Source of the DNA: Stratiolaelaps scimitus
Lineage: Eukaryota > Arthropoda > Arachnida > Mesostigmata > Laelapidae
NCBI GenBank assembly: GCA_019614645.1
Contig: JABWDB010000048.1
Location: forward strand, 364,001 to 428,000
DNA: 64,000 nt
Reading direction: 5' to 3'
Each line of letters opens with the position of its first letter. Position 1 is the stretch's first letter. Under the pieces are notes generated by a model. The model was not told where the DNA came from, ran no database searches, and worked only from the letters and a program-made list of their open reading frames with translations. The position numbers were made by a program, and so were the translations under genes. Shown here in pieces: positions 12,042-23,571 of this stretch.

Positions 12042-12511
12042 TTATTGAACCATTGTTACCCAGCAGCGTTTCTGACCCGATTCAGTCATTTTTCTACACT
12101 CATTGTCTGTTCTGGTGGAGATGTCTGTCACAGTCGTAATATCGTCGTTACAGATAGCAATTCCTGAATAATTTTATTTTTGCGTAACTCCACATCCAAC
12201 GCTGATAGGTCAATTAATCCCGATAGAGCCATCTCTATGGATTTCTGCCATTCAATGTACGAGTTCATCAATTGACTGAATTCACATCCCAGCAACAAAA
12301 GCCAACGAAATCGCGTGATTGCCATGCCGCCCCTATTATGGGGTCACGTTTATAATGAGATTCGGTCAAAGTCCAGGTCGGGTAAAGCGCTAATCAATGC
12401 CAACGTTCGAAGCCACTATATTGCTGTGGTCCTCATTAAGGACGTAGGTTGAATTATATGATCGATTATTATTATTATTATTAGTACTACTATTATTAAT
12501 TATAGTAGAGA

Positions 12512-12578
12512 GCAATGTCGAAAGCAGTGCCGTGAATGTAAAATGTTGGCCGTCGGTCAGCCCGGAAAATTTATTTAT
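12512..12578 (+). mobile_element. Family B SINE, 5'-truncated, 14-bp TSD
   Basis: 3' 67 bp only, ending CAGCCCGGAAAATTTATTTAT. The TSD AATTATAGTAGAGA is at 12498-12511 and 12579-12592. Confidence 0.88.
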
Positions 12579-13024
12579 AATTATAGTAGAGAATATCGAA
12601 TATGGATGAGTGAATATAAATATTAAACATCCTTGTGTTTCGATAAATAAGTCAACAAAATTATGAGCATTCTTACATAATAGTTAACGTCGCGTCCACC
12701 CATCGAGCACATAGTAAATAACAGTAAGTAATGCTAATTAGTGCGGTTCCCTTATAGCGCCTGTATTGCGAGTCTAAACCTGCCCTCCGTGTAGGACGCG
12801 ATGGCGAGTTTTAAGAATCGCAAGCCTGCAATTTTCATGACGACCACACCGAAGTCCACTAGGACCGCTGACGCCAGCAGAAAGCTGGGTACAGACTTCG
12901 TAGGTCAATACACTGCGCTCTCGAGTTGATGACAGACTTAGAGCTTGGAACGTACATTTCCGGTAATGTAGAATACATAGAGGGGTGTGCGTTCGTAGAT
13001 TGGCCCGAGATGTCAGCGTCTTTC

Positions 13025-13198
13025 GTGTGTGCCTTGCAACCAATCCTGGCGACAGAAACGAATGTGTGCGGGTTCGATCCCCGCCGTTGCACATTGGTAT
13101 TAGTATGGGGTGGGGTCCGTCTGATTGAGCAATGCCGAAAGCACTACCGTGGACCTTAAAGATTTAAGGCTGAGAGTCAGCCTGAAAACATTTGTTTG
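13025..13198 (+). mobile_element. Family B SINE
   Basis: GGTTCGATCCCCGCCGTTGCACATT, then GGGTCCGTCTGATTGAGCAATGCCGAAAGC and GGCTGAGAGTCAGCCTGAAAA; the hairpin is perfect. Confidence 0.8.
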
Positions 13199-13396
13199 AA
13201 CGAGATTCTGTAGCCGTGTGGGCTGAGTTAATTTAATAATCTTAACTTGCGTTTGCAGAGCGGCTTGTCAGCTATTAGCTCTACTGTTGTAGAAATGACA
13301 TATAGCAATCTCCCAGCTTGCCATCGAATGCAAACCTAACAGACAATTTAGTGCTTTACGAGGTACCCATATCGTTTACGGAACATATGTACGATG

Positions 13397-13552
13397 CAGA
13401 CTCTTTCCTTCTGCAGCGCCTGTCCCTCTCGCTGTGACGCAGAGAGGCAATGCCATCGCCTTCCTCTGGACATTGTCGACCTCAACCCCACCCCATAATC
13501 CCTAGAAATAATAATTGCTAACTACTGTATGTTTGAATAAATATATATATAC
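13397..13552 (+). mobile_element. Family E element, probable LINE 3' end, 11-bp TSD
   Basis: Begins near CTTCTGCAGCGCCTGTCCCTC and ends GAATAAATATATATATAC. The TSD TATGTACGATG is at 13386-13396 and 13553-13563. The AATAAA before the tail and severe 5' truncation suggest a non-LTR element end. No ORF remains. Confidence 0.75.
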
Positions 13553-13564
13553 TATGTACGATGA

Positions 13565-14115
13565 CTACACAATCTTTTGGTATATTTCGGATATTCGAGA
13601 TCGGTAACAAAACAAATCTGTCGCCTTAGAAGGTCCAGTGGTGAGCGTCTTAGACTGCCATTGACAACAGGGACATATATGTTCAGGTTAGGTTGTTTAT
13701 CTGTGGATTCTTACCAGGTACGAGAAGTAAAAATAGGACTAGCAAAAGCATAGTAAAGGTGGCCCCGATAGGTTCTTGAAGTAATATTGAAATAGTGCCG
13801 TCACATGGTGGAACACAATAGTTGTTAGTCATTTAACCAATTTTTTTGTTTATAATCAACCTAATCTGGCGCACAGATAAAATATGTTTTCCCATGAAAC
13901 AAAGCACAATTTAGGTGCTTGTTAACTCGAAGGAACAGGGCAGACCTGTCAATCAAGAACCCGATTGATAATATCTACATTTCGTTATAAACGTCAGCAG
14001 GGGAAACCGGATTTTGGTGGGTTTGAGGGTTCCAGTCTGGGTGAAGTACTTTGCATGTTTTTGCATATGAACCACAATTTTCTCTGACCTGTGCCTGTCA
14101 CCACGGAGTGCTCTG
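13565..14115. other. No recognised gene or repeat
   Basis: AT-rich DNA, short frames only. Confidence 0.5.
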
Positions 14116-14256
14116 GTCACCTGGTCAGTCTCTGGCTGTCGGAAGCCAGAGGCCGTAGGTTCGAGATCTGCTGTGTGACATATAAGAGAGCTTAAGCATT
14201 GCAAAATTGCAGCTCCTTTAATAAACCAATGAATCCTTTACCTTTACCTTTACCTT
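14116..14256 (+). mobile_element. Family A SINE
   Basis: Strong anticodon-arm stem (CTCTGGCTGTCGGAAGCCAGAG), GGTTCGAGATC box B and three TTTACC units. Confidence 0.82.
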
Positions 14257-14265
14257 CCCTCCCTT

Positions 14266-14349
14266 GCAGATTCGAGTCCAGTGACATATAGAGAACCTAC
14301 GCGTTGTAAGAAAACTGCAATTTCGTTCATAAACCAGTGAAACATTTAT
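14266..14349 (+). mobile_element. Family A SINE fragment in tandem with the previous copy
   Basis: Starts at a shortened box B (ATTCGAGTCC) and keeps GACATATAGAGAACC and the tail. Confidence 0.65.
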
Positions 14350-15178
14350 CTCACCCAAGCCCACAATTGACGAATCACCAATATCGTAAGAGTCGTTTTT
14401 GATATCAGCGGCGCACACCGACACATTTCACGCCCCCTTAGAATATAGTATATCCGTCGGGTTCAGATCCGGTTCCCCACGGATCGGGAGGCACTTTGGC
14501 AGCCACGAGCGGCCGAGCGATGCCAAAGAGCATAGTTTGGATCGAGTTGATTGCGTTTCCCTTAACTATCTCGATCTCAAACTTTTTGGAACATTAAGTG
14601 ATTTTCAAGGGCCTCGTTAATGTAATTGCCGATATTGCTTTTCAACGCTAGGCCTCACTCTTAATATGAGCAGCCTCCTATATATGACACGCAGTATTCT
14701 GAAGCTATCTTACACCTGGTAGTCTCGCTCGAAGCCCTGTCTGTAACAACAAATGTGTTTTTAATTATCGTAAAGATAGCCATTTACCCACCATTTCTGC
14801 CGGTATAAACTACTCAGTCAATCAACGAGTTGAACAATAACAGGTCCATACCACTACACGATTACATTCTACAAATTTACAGCTCGAGGGCGCAATTGTC
14901 GCCCACTTTGATAATTAAATTGAATTAATTTGCTGGAGGTAGGGATAGGAGGCTGTGCAAAACGGTTTTCAAAAATACGTCCACTGGGCACAATTGTCAT
15001 ACAAAAGATATTGTTATATATAACTCACTTGAATATAGTCTAGTGCGTTTCGTGAATCTTACATTTGTCCTTAGCCAAATTCGATATTCAATATCCGGTC
15101 AATTTTTTAACAATGACACGCATGGCTATTTTCTCTCCCCAGACAAATTTAGTTACGTAATTACGGCTGGGGTAAGCT
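14350..15178. other. No recognised gene or repeat
   Basis: Low-complexity AT stretches; no domain in any frame. Confidence 0.5.
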
Positions 15179-15332
15179 AAAGGTGAGGTAAAGGCTTAAT
15201 TGGTTTATTAAAGGAACTGCCATTTGACAATGCTTAACAAGTTCTCTTATATGTGATCGTACGTAGCAGGACTCGAACCTGCGCCCTCTGGCTTTGCACG
15301 TCGACTTTGCTGTCCAAGCCACTAACGGTCGG
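15179..15332 (-). mobile_element. Family A SINE
   Basis: Tail, hairpin, box B (GGTTCGAGTCCTGC) and head to GTGGCTTGGACAGC on minus; anticodon region shortened. Confidence 0.8.
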
Positions 15333-15652
15333 TGTCTCATGTTCACGTCACTGGTCCAGTGGTTGTATTAATTTCGCCATTGTTTCTCATATTCTCCCTT
15401 ACAGATAGCGTGGTCAGCATTTTTGCAAGTTGCTCTCATGCTATCAGACTGTCTGCAAAGAACTCCTCTAGTTCCTGATACCCCCCAGCGAACACGGGGC
15501 TCATCGGCATACTTACGAATACATACAAATGTTATCTACCCACATTATCTATATCATAATTGTTACCTCCTTGTTTATCAACAAATAAATAAATTCTGAG
15601 GAAGAAAATCGATGAACTGGTCTTCACACCTCAGCTATGAGCGTACTCATTC

Positions 15653-15653
<1 letters not shown>

Positions 15654-15685
<32 letters not shown>
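15654..15685. repeat. (TA)n microsatellite
   Basis: About 32 bp. Confidence 0.95.
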
Positions 15686-15686
<1 letters not shown>

Positions 15687-15852
15687 CAAACACTTTATTC
15701 AAATGTATAATATATTTAAATTATTATCAATATTAAAAGGAAAATGCTCATATGTTATCACAATGCCCTGTACACAGGAGGGGAAATACATTAGATTTGG
15801 CGATTATCATTTTTGTTGATTTTTAAATTCATTTCTGTGACGAAATTGATTT

Positions 15853-15877
15853 TATATATATATATATATATATATAT
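15853..15877. repeat. (TA)n microsatellite
   Basis: About 25 bp. Confidence 0.95.
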
Positions 15878-16780
15878 TCTATGACAAATTTGATCTAATG
15901 ATGAAGCTCAAATCGTAGTGGATTTGGTGAAAGCGTCGCCACAAACAACAAAGTCCAGCCTCAAATCGGACAGTCGACAAGGGCTCGTTCCACACCAGCG
16001 CGAACGCTCGCCAGAGGAACTTTACGAAGGCAGTAGTAGAACCCTTTCTCGAACCGCCCATCGAGAGACAATGAACTTTCCGATTTTCCGAACTACGTTC
16101 ATTGTCGACGCATTGAGCATTGAACGAATTGTGACGCCTCTTTTCTCGCCTTTTGTTTAGAAAAATGACGACAGCTGTCAGAGAGGCCCCGAGCAGAACC
16201 GAACAGAGAAGGGCAGGCAGGCAGGCAGGCAGATGGAGGACAAGTGCGATTTGCGGATTGCCAATACAAGTCATCTTGATTGTGCCACCACTGGCATTAT
16301 GCCGTAGAGTTTGATCGTGGGACGCTGCCTCTTGTCGACGATCATATGTGTGATATATCGATATAGTCCGGTAAATGACTGTTAATGATTGCATAGGTGC
16401 TGGACACTCTACAATGTTGTGTTCATGATAATGGCACTTGTTAGAAAGTCTGCGTATCCGCGTCGGCAGGTACTGTGGTAAACTTCCCTTACGGGGAAGG
16501 CTGGATATGGCTCCGCCAGTTGTGTCCCCCTGTCTCTCGCAGGTAACGCTAACTCTGGTCCGATTGGCAGGGACACTGTGAAGCTTAAGGGTTGGAGAAA
16601 AGTTTAATGGGCGGTAGACTCTGGGCCCGGTGAGGTGAGCTTCAACGATTCGGGGTTTAGTCCGACAATCACTTGGTGGGGCTTCGACGAGTTATTTCGT
16701 GAAAGCAGTAGTGCGTCAATGCATTTCAAACCTCCTTCTAAAAGGCTATAAACCAAAGAAGGAAGCGCGGGTTCGTTAAA
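15878..16780. other. No confident gene; unique-looking DNA left of the tandem array
   Basis: A 171-codon minus frame (15879-16394) and an 80-codon plus frame overlap without a recognisable domain. A (GGCA)n run lies at about 16211-16233. Confidence 0.4.
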
Positions 16781-18791
16781 GAGCACATGGCCCCTAAGAT
16801 TGACGGTCGGACTATTTATATATTACTATCTATAATCAGCCCAGAGCTACTTTGTAGCTCGTAGAAGGAGGTACTCAGGAGTCGTCCCTTGTTTGTTTAT
16901 ATATATATATAGATATATATAATGTAGCTTAGTCCACGGGAAACACAGAGGTTTTTTGTCTACTTTTTAATGGCTCAAATCAGATTGACTTTTGTTTCAC
17001 TAGAATCTTTTGCTAGTATAATGATTAGGAAACAGGGCATTTAATTCTAGATGTTGAATATTTATATTGTTTCAATCTTAATTTATTTCACTTATAATGA
17101 AGTATGTACAGTGTTATTGGGGGGCTCGTTAATGGTTGACAACTGTTTCACTGCCGTTCGCGAACCGTTCCACGGTGAGAGGCAATGCAGAGGACGATCC
17201 GCAAGAGACCCCGAGCAATGAGCTCAGTGGTACTTAGCACACGAGTGTGAGTAATGCTTACACATGCAGTAACCTAAATGATTTCTGTGGAGTTCACTAG
17301 TTTAGCATACAACATGGTCGTGGTCATAAACCATGAAACGCTGACTACTATTACAAGCGGCCCATGTCCGAAGGTGGTGCTGCCCCAGCACGTCAAAATA
17401 TCGCCTTGGACAATTCCCATAAATTTCTATTAATTGATTAAGTCGCCCAGGAGCACATGGCCCCTAAGATTGACGGTCGGACTATTTATATATTACTATC
17501 TATAATCAGCCCAGAGCTACTTTGTAGCTCGTAGAAGGAGGTACTCAGGAGTCGTCCCTTGTTTGTTTATATATATATATAGATATATATAATGTAGCTT
17601 AGTCCACGGGAAACACAGAGGTTTTTTGTCTACTTTTTAATGGCTCAAATCAGATTGACTTTTGTTTCACTAGAATCTTTTGCTAGTATAATGATTAGGA
17701 AACAGGGCATTTAATTCTAGATGTTGAATATTTATATTGTTTCAATCTTAATTTATTTCACTTGTAATGAAGTATGTACAGTGTTATTGGGGGGCTCGTT
17801 AATGGTTGACAACTGTTTCACTGCCGTTCGCGAACCGTTCCACGGTGAGAGGCAATGCAGAGGACGATCCGCAAGAGACCCCGAGCAATGAGCTCAGTGG
17901 TACTTAGCACACGAGTGTGAGTAATGCTTACACATGCAGTAACCTAAATGATTTCTGTGGAGTTCACTAGTTTAGCATACAACATGGTCGTGGTCATAAA
18001 CCATGAAACGCTGACTACTATTACAAGCGGCCCATGTCCGAAGGTGGTGCTGCCCCAGCACGTCAAAATATCGCCTTGGACAATTCCCATAAATTTCTAT
18101 TAATTGATTAAGTCGCCCAGGAGCACATGGCCCCTAAGATTGACGGTCGGACTATTTATATATTACTATCTATAATCAGCCCAGAGCTACTTTGTAGCTC
18201 GTAGAAGGAGGTACTCAGGAGTCGTCCCTTGTTTGTTTATATATATATATAGATATATATAATGTAGCTTAGTCCACGGGAAACACAGAGGTTTTTTGTC
18301 TACTTTTTAATGGCTCAAATCAGATTGACTTTTGTTTCACTAGAATCTTTTGCTAGTATAATGATTAGGAAACAGGGCATTTTAATTCTAGATGTTGAAT
18401 ATTTATATTGTTTCAATCTTAATTTATTTCACTTGTAATGAAGTATGTACAGTGTTATTGGGGGGCTCGTTAATGGTTGACAACTGTTTCACTGCCGTTC
18501 GCGAACCGTTCCACGGTGAGAGGCAATGCAGAGGACGATCCGCAAGAGACCCCGAGCAATGAGCTCAGTGGTACTTAGCACACGAGTGTGAGTAATGCTT
18601 ACACATGCAGTAACCTAAATGATTTCTGTGGAGTTCACTAGTTTAGCATACAACATGGTCGTGGTCATAAACCATGAAACGCTGACTACTATTACAAGCG
18701 GCCCATGTCCGAAGGTGGTGCTGCCCCAGCACGTCAAAATATCGCCTTGGACAATTCCCATAAATTTCTATTAATTGATTAAGTCGCCCAG
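16781..18791. repeat. Three tandem copies of a 670-bp unit
   Basis: Units start at GAGCACATGG: 16781, 17451 and 18121. Lengths are 670, 670 and 671 bp. I saw only one substitution (CTTATAATGA in unit 1, CTTGTAATGA in 2 and 3) and one inserted T in unit 3. Each unit has a short (TA)n and no ORF. Near-identity means recent amplification or homogenisation, as in satellite DNA; assembly error is possible. Confidence 0.95.
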
Positions 18792-18868
18792 GCACAGCAT
18801 CAATTTTTACGTCCAGGTCTCCGATCTCTTCTATCTACCTTAGGATATCTTTGTCTCCCGACCGATTT

Positions 18869-18995
18869 GGTAAAGGAAAAGCTTTATTGGTTTATTGAAG
18901 GAGCTGCCATTGTTACAATGCTTACAAGCTCTCTTATATGTCATCACACGGCAGGACTCGAACCTGCGGCCTCTGGCTTCCGATAGCCAGAGACC
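18869..18995 (-). mobile_element. Family A SINE
   Basis: Tail, hairpin, box B (GGTTCGAGTCCTGC) and anticodon stem; the box A end is lost. It lies 78 bp right of the tandem array. Confidence 0.8.
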
Positions 18996-19448
18996 ACTGG
19001 CCAAAATCAGTAGTACATATAGCCAATATATCTTACGAGTTGCACCCATCGTCGTCGTACGACGAACGGTGCGAGAGGTACGAAAACAAACTCCGAACGG
19101 ACATTGAAAAGAGATGAACCCACAAAAGCTTGGGGGAATGGGGCAGTGATAACCCCCATAGCAAGTCAAATCGGAACAAATGTCTACGAGTCCACTAATT
19201 CTACGGGGGGTGTTCATGCACCAAACATTACACGTCCACTGGCGGGCGATAGATTCACACCCGATGTTTTGTCCGCACTCGGGACTGTGGCAGTTCAGTG
19301 GAGCGACCTTCGACATTGTTCAATGGGCCTAATCGTGCAATGGAAAAGCACGCCTTTAAAACGCAACCTGTGTTGATGGATGGCAGGAAAGCTGCAGGTC
19401 AATGCGTTAAGTATATTAGGCGGTATTTTACAACAATGAAAAACATAT
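18996..19448. other. No recognised gene or repeat
   Basis: Short overlapping frames only. Confidence 0.5.
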
Positions 19449-19570
19449 AAAGGTAAATGCTTTACCGGTTTATTATTAACGAAACGTGCAGTTTCTTACT
19501 ACGCAGTTAAGTTGTTGTCTCGATATGCGACACCACATAGTCGCGGGACAACTCGAACAGCCTGTCCGTG
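19449..19570 (-). mobile_element. Family A SINE, diverged
   Basis: TTTACC-type tail, CTGCA/ACGTGCAG region and a degraded box B. Confidence 0.6.
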
Positions 19571-19577
19571 GAACGTG

Positions 19578-19710
19578 TAAAGGTAAGGTGAAGGTTTTAT
19601 TGGTTTATTAAAGGAGCTGCAATTTCACAATGCTTAAGCTCTCTCTTATATGTCATCACGCAGCGGTGCTCGAACCTGCGGCCTCTGGCTTCCGATAGCC
19701 AGAGGCTTAG
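19578..19710 (-). mobile_element. Family A SINE
   Basis: Clean tail, hairpin, GGTTCGAGCACC box B and CTCTGGCTATCGGAAGCCAGAG stem. It abuts the previous copy in the same orientation. Confidence 0.82.
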
Positions 19711-20555
19711 TTGTTTGAATAGTTTACTTAATCTCTTATAATAATACTCCCGGATCGATCGAGCTCCACGACAAACGTTTATACAGCGTCTGTGACATAA
19801 GTAATATCTAGTGTATACTAAATCTTCAATTATTCAAAGCACTCGGTTAAATATCGTTGCGTGCATACGTGTTTTTATCATATTCAAGGAGAGACGAGTG
19901 AACGACCTCTTCTTCCACGTACTCGATATATCTATTGATTATGATTAGTGTCACAAGGAGTGAGGTTCAAGTATCTCACTGGTTCGAGTCCAAGGTCGGT
20001 GTTGCTGAGCGGGGTACGATGCTTTATCTTTGCGTAAATAGTACAGAGATGGTAGGCTTTGCGGTAGGACGATCTTAGCATGAATATGTCAGTTACACTT
20101 GAGTGTAACCTGATCGGCATTTTGTTAAGTATCGACAACAAGGAAATGATGAGTTCATATCATAATCAAATGTTTATTCACGGAACTGCAATATACATAC
20201 ATATGCTTAAGTTCTCGGTAAAAAAAAAGTAAAAAGAGAGAAGATCTTACGTGGCTTATTGTCTTTCGACGTCGTAGTGTGATTTCTGATGTCTCAATGG
20301 AAGAGCACTCGACTGTATATCAAGCGATATTTGTGCTTCAATATGCGGCGTGGTCGTGTTATGTAATCTACTATATGTTACGTGTAGGCATCCGCTAGTA
20401 CGACTTAATCCCTATGTTATTATTGCTAATTATTTCATGTATCAATTACTATGATTATAAATTGCGATTTTTATTTCCATTCATTTTATATGCTTCAGCA
20501 TCAGTTCTATCAACCGTTACCGATATATTTGTTATTTTATATATGCATATATTAT
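19711..20555. other. No recognised gene; weak A-like tail at about 20168-20218
   Basis: AT-rich. The fragment shows AACTTAAGCATA...GCAGTTCCGTGAATAAAC on minus. Confidence 0.4.
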
Positions 20556-20800
20556 AGCTGACTCTCAGCTCTTTCCGTTTTATCTGACGGGCCTCAGAAT
20601 CACCTTAAAGGACCTACCGTGCAAGAAGAGCCACCTTTTACATATTTTTTAAACGTCTGGTATCTGGCACGAATTCACAGATAAGCAAAAATGAGGCGAT
20701 CCAAAGATTCTCGTCGTCTGATAGCAGGATTTGAACCCAAGTCATGTGTCCCTCTTGTCTTGCAGTCCAAGGGGCTCACTCACCACTAGAGCATATAGGA
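20556..20800 (-). mobile_element. Family F SINE
   Basis: Left end is AGCTGACTCTCAGCT (the 3' hairpin). Further right are GATCCAAAGATTCTCGTCGTCTGA and a box B-like GGATTTGAACCC, then a tRNA-like head on the minus strand. Homologous to 27976-28227. Confidence 0.72.
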
Positions 20801-21336
20801 GACAAACCTTACGAACATCAAGCGTTAATGCTGCTTTGTGTTATTTTCGAAACAAATTAGCCGTGGTAAGGTGCTACATCGCTACGCTGAATAGGTTTTA
20901 AGTTCCTCGAGATAACTTGCGAGTAACTTATTATCCTGTCGTTGAGTTGGCGTTGCTTCATTGACATCTTGGCTTATTGCCTTGTTACCCGCATTAAGGT
21001 TAATTATTTACAACACAATAATAGGACAATAAATAATTAAATACAAGCTGCATCCCTGTGACCGAAATTTGGAAACAGAAATGCCACCTCAATTCCAACT
21101 GGAGATAGCATCCACTGGCAGTATTATACTTTGAACCACATCAAGGTTAAAAGCAGACAAGCCATAGACAGTAGTTACTTAAAAAAGCATAAATAATTGT
21201 GACCTGCGTTTAAAGGAACAAACCCATGACCAATATGTCGAAACACATTAATATTAGTGTATATATGGCGCGCTCCTAACCTCATTAGGAACTCAAAATA
21301 TCAGTCATGCTGTTCGGAGAGATCTTTTTATATTTC
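20801..21336. other. No recognised gene or repeat
   Basis: AT-rich, no domain. Confidence 0.5.
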
Positions 21337-21507
21337 CAGGCTGTCCAGCCAACTTTTACAAAATACACAGTACTGCTTTCGGAAGTGCTTCATAAGACGA
21401 CCCCTTTAAATGTAAATTTGCAACGGGTGGGTTTCGAACCCGTGCACCTGCGTGTTTCCTTCGATCCCGAGGCATACACGCAGATGCACCACGCCACTGG
21501 GCTGTGA
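21337..21507 (-). mobile_element. Family B SINE, near full length
   Basis: Minus strand: head with TGGTGCATCTGCGTGT, box B GGGTTCGAAACCC, TTTACATTTAAAGGGG, and a degraded 3' hairpin. Confidence 0.78.
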
Positions 21508-22231
21508 CCTATGTGTTTTATGTATTATAATGAGTAGCTAATACCTTAGAAATCATAGGTGATCGTAGAGGGTGATAGCTAAGTTCACAAACAGGTCCGA
21601 GACGGAGCTGCCGCATTCGTTATCTAGATTATATATATATAATTGTGCCCTATCAGTTTATATCCTAACAAAGTTACTTTTGAGGATTCGCTACGCCCTC
21701 GGTATCCTAACAGAACAGTGTCGTACAGCTAACTACGAGTGCCCGATATCTACTTCGACTAATGTTACCTTCGATGTGAAGGTGGTCTATTTATACAATT
21801 TTTTCACAGGGGCTAGAAATCCTCTTAACCAATACCTGCCAAAGATCTAGCTTTGGCGTTGGGAAACTATTTCGTTTTGCCGCAAAGACAACACATTTAC
21901 AGAATCTCAACATACTTGAACCTTGCAAATTCAGACGGTTTCGCGTGCTACCTGATCACTCTGTTCCTCTTCAACCAGGCAAATGCATATGGATTACATA
22001 AAGAAGATACGCCTTGGTAGATAAAATTAAACTTGTACAATCTCTAAACCCAAAAAGTTGTTGTTTTTCCGTTCCTATATTTGAAAACGATACTTCCAAT
22101 AACGCGAATACATAACAAAAATCCACGAATAGTTGCCAATGCTCATTCGGCCAATGCAATTGACAAGTTTTCGTCGACAAAAACAGTTCATATTTTTAGG
22201 CCCAGTTTGCTGTTCCAAGCTTCTATTGCGC
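21508..22231. other. No recognised gene
   Basis: AT-rich. Frames at 21572-21850 and 22081-22485 show no domain; the latter runs through a family F fragment. Confidence 0.45.
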
Positions 22232-22310
22232 CTGTCGGGGCCATCTTTGCTTATTCTCTGCCTTACTCTTACCTGTCAGATAAAAGGGGAACAGTTGAGG
22301 GTCAGCTTCG
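22232..22310 (+). mobile_element. Family F SINE, apparent 5' inversion
   Basis: 22232-22275 matches the F body in reverse (CATCTTTGCTTATTCT...CTTACTC). 22276-22310 matches the F 3' end forward (GTCAGATAAAAGGGGAACAG then TTGAGGGTCAGCTT). No clear TSD was found. Confidence 0.55.
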
Positions 22311-23345
22311 TGTCGCCTATATTCGCCATGCGTGCTCTACACGTTCACACCTTGCACTTCTAGCTGATGCGTTCAATTCAAATTTATTCTACTGTTTGCT
22401 TTGTGAAGAAATTTTTCGCTCAAATTTTTTTCACGTTAAATATATTTTTTCCTGTTGTTCTAGAAGCGGGTCTTCATTTTCGTGACTGTAATTTCTAATT
22501 TTCTGCAAATCTCACCTCGAAGGATCGGATGGAAAATCGCTCGTATACCTGCTAAATTACTAATGAACAGATTACGCTAAGATTCAGAGCCATTTGAAAG
22601 TGGCGAAAATACTTTACCGTTAATAACGAATAGTTTCTAATAACTAAAGCCTAAAGTGCAACCACACGAGTACTCCTACCTTCGTCTCGCCGAAGTTATT
22701 TATTATCTTATGGCCGCATACGACATAATTACCCAGCCATGTAAGTTCAATCTGAGTGCTCCTATTGTTGCACTTTAGCTATTTTTAGGTTATTACAAAA
22801 TATTTGTTATTGATGCTAAAATATTCCTCACTTTCAAATGACTAAATTCTTAACGTAATCTGTATAATAGAGACAATAGCTAATATGTATGGTTGTATAC
22901 GTTATAGTCGATTTCATGGAAATTTGAAGTATTCTCGATTTCAAGAAACGTTGAAGTCCGGTGTTGCAGAAGCGCTGTCGTTCAAGTCAGCAGCAGGCCC
23001 ACAGAGCGTTTGCTATCGAGGAAACACCCACACACAGCCCTTTGATCTGGAGTGAACTTGTTTACTTCGTAAATAGGAAAGGAAATTTTGCTGACGAATT
23101 TTTTTTTATTAAGAATTTTTTTTTATTTTAAGAACACAAATATATCGAACTGCCACTTGCATCGAAGTTTCATATAGAGAACACACACTATTTCGTTGCT
23201 ACCAACTTCAAACACCGAGAACCTCCTTTGAGAAAGCGGATTTTTTATTTGTTCAAAAAAATGAGAGACACAAGTCTGTGCAACAGACTAAATGTCGTTG
23301 TCGATCCTTGGAAAGATACGTAATTTTGTAATGACAAAATTTTTC
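22311..23345. other. No recognised gene or repeat
   Basis: AT-rich DNA with T-runs near 23098-23125. Confidence 0.5.
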
Positions 23346-23481
23346 GGGCTGACTCTCAGCCTTCAACAGTTAATGTTCACGGTGTTGCTTCGTAAGACGG
23401 ACCCTCCCTCCCATTTCGATGCAAAATGTCCCACGGCGGGGATCGAACCCGTGGGTGCGCCTACATCTGTTCTCCCTATCG
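23346..23481 (-). mobile_element. Family B SINE joined to a family A fragment
   Basis: Minus strand B: GGCTGAGAGTCAGCCCG hairpin at the left end and GGGTTCGATCCCCGCC box B. The head ends abruptly where A sequence begins. Confidence 0.78.
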
Positions 23482-23484
23482 AGA

Positions 23485-23571
23485 GCCCCGCTGCGCGATG
23501 ACATATAGGAGAGCTTAAGCATTGTAACAATTGCAGCTCCTTTAATAAACACCAATAAAGCTTTACCTTTG
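23485..23571 (+). mobile_element. Family A SINE, 5'-truncated
   Basis: Starts at the end of box B (AGCCCCGCTGCG) and keeps the hairpin, the polyadenylation-like tail and TTTACC. Confidence 0.78.

Noticed and set aside
16781..18791. CRISPR array or rDNA/5S/histone cluster
   Set aside because: Units are 670 bp with no spacer structure, no ORF and no recognisable RNA gene.
22081..22485. 134-codon + frame
   Set aside because: It runs through a family F fragment and has no domain; composition is AT-rich filler.
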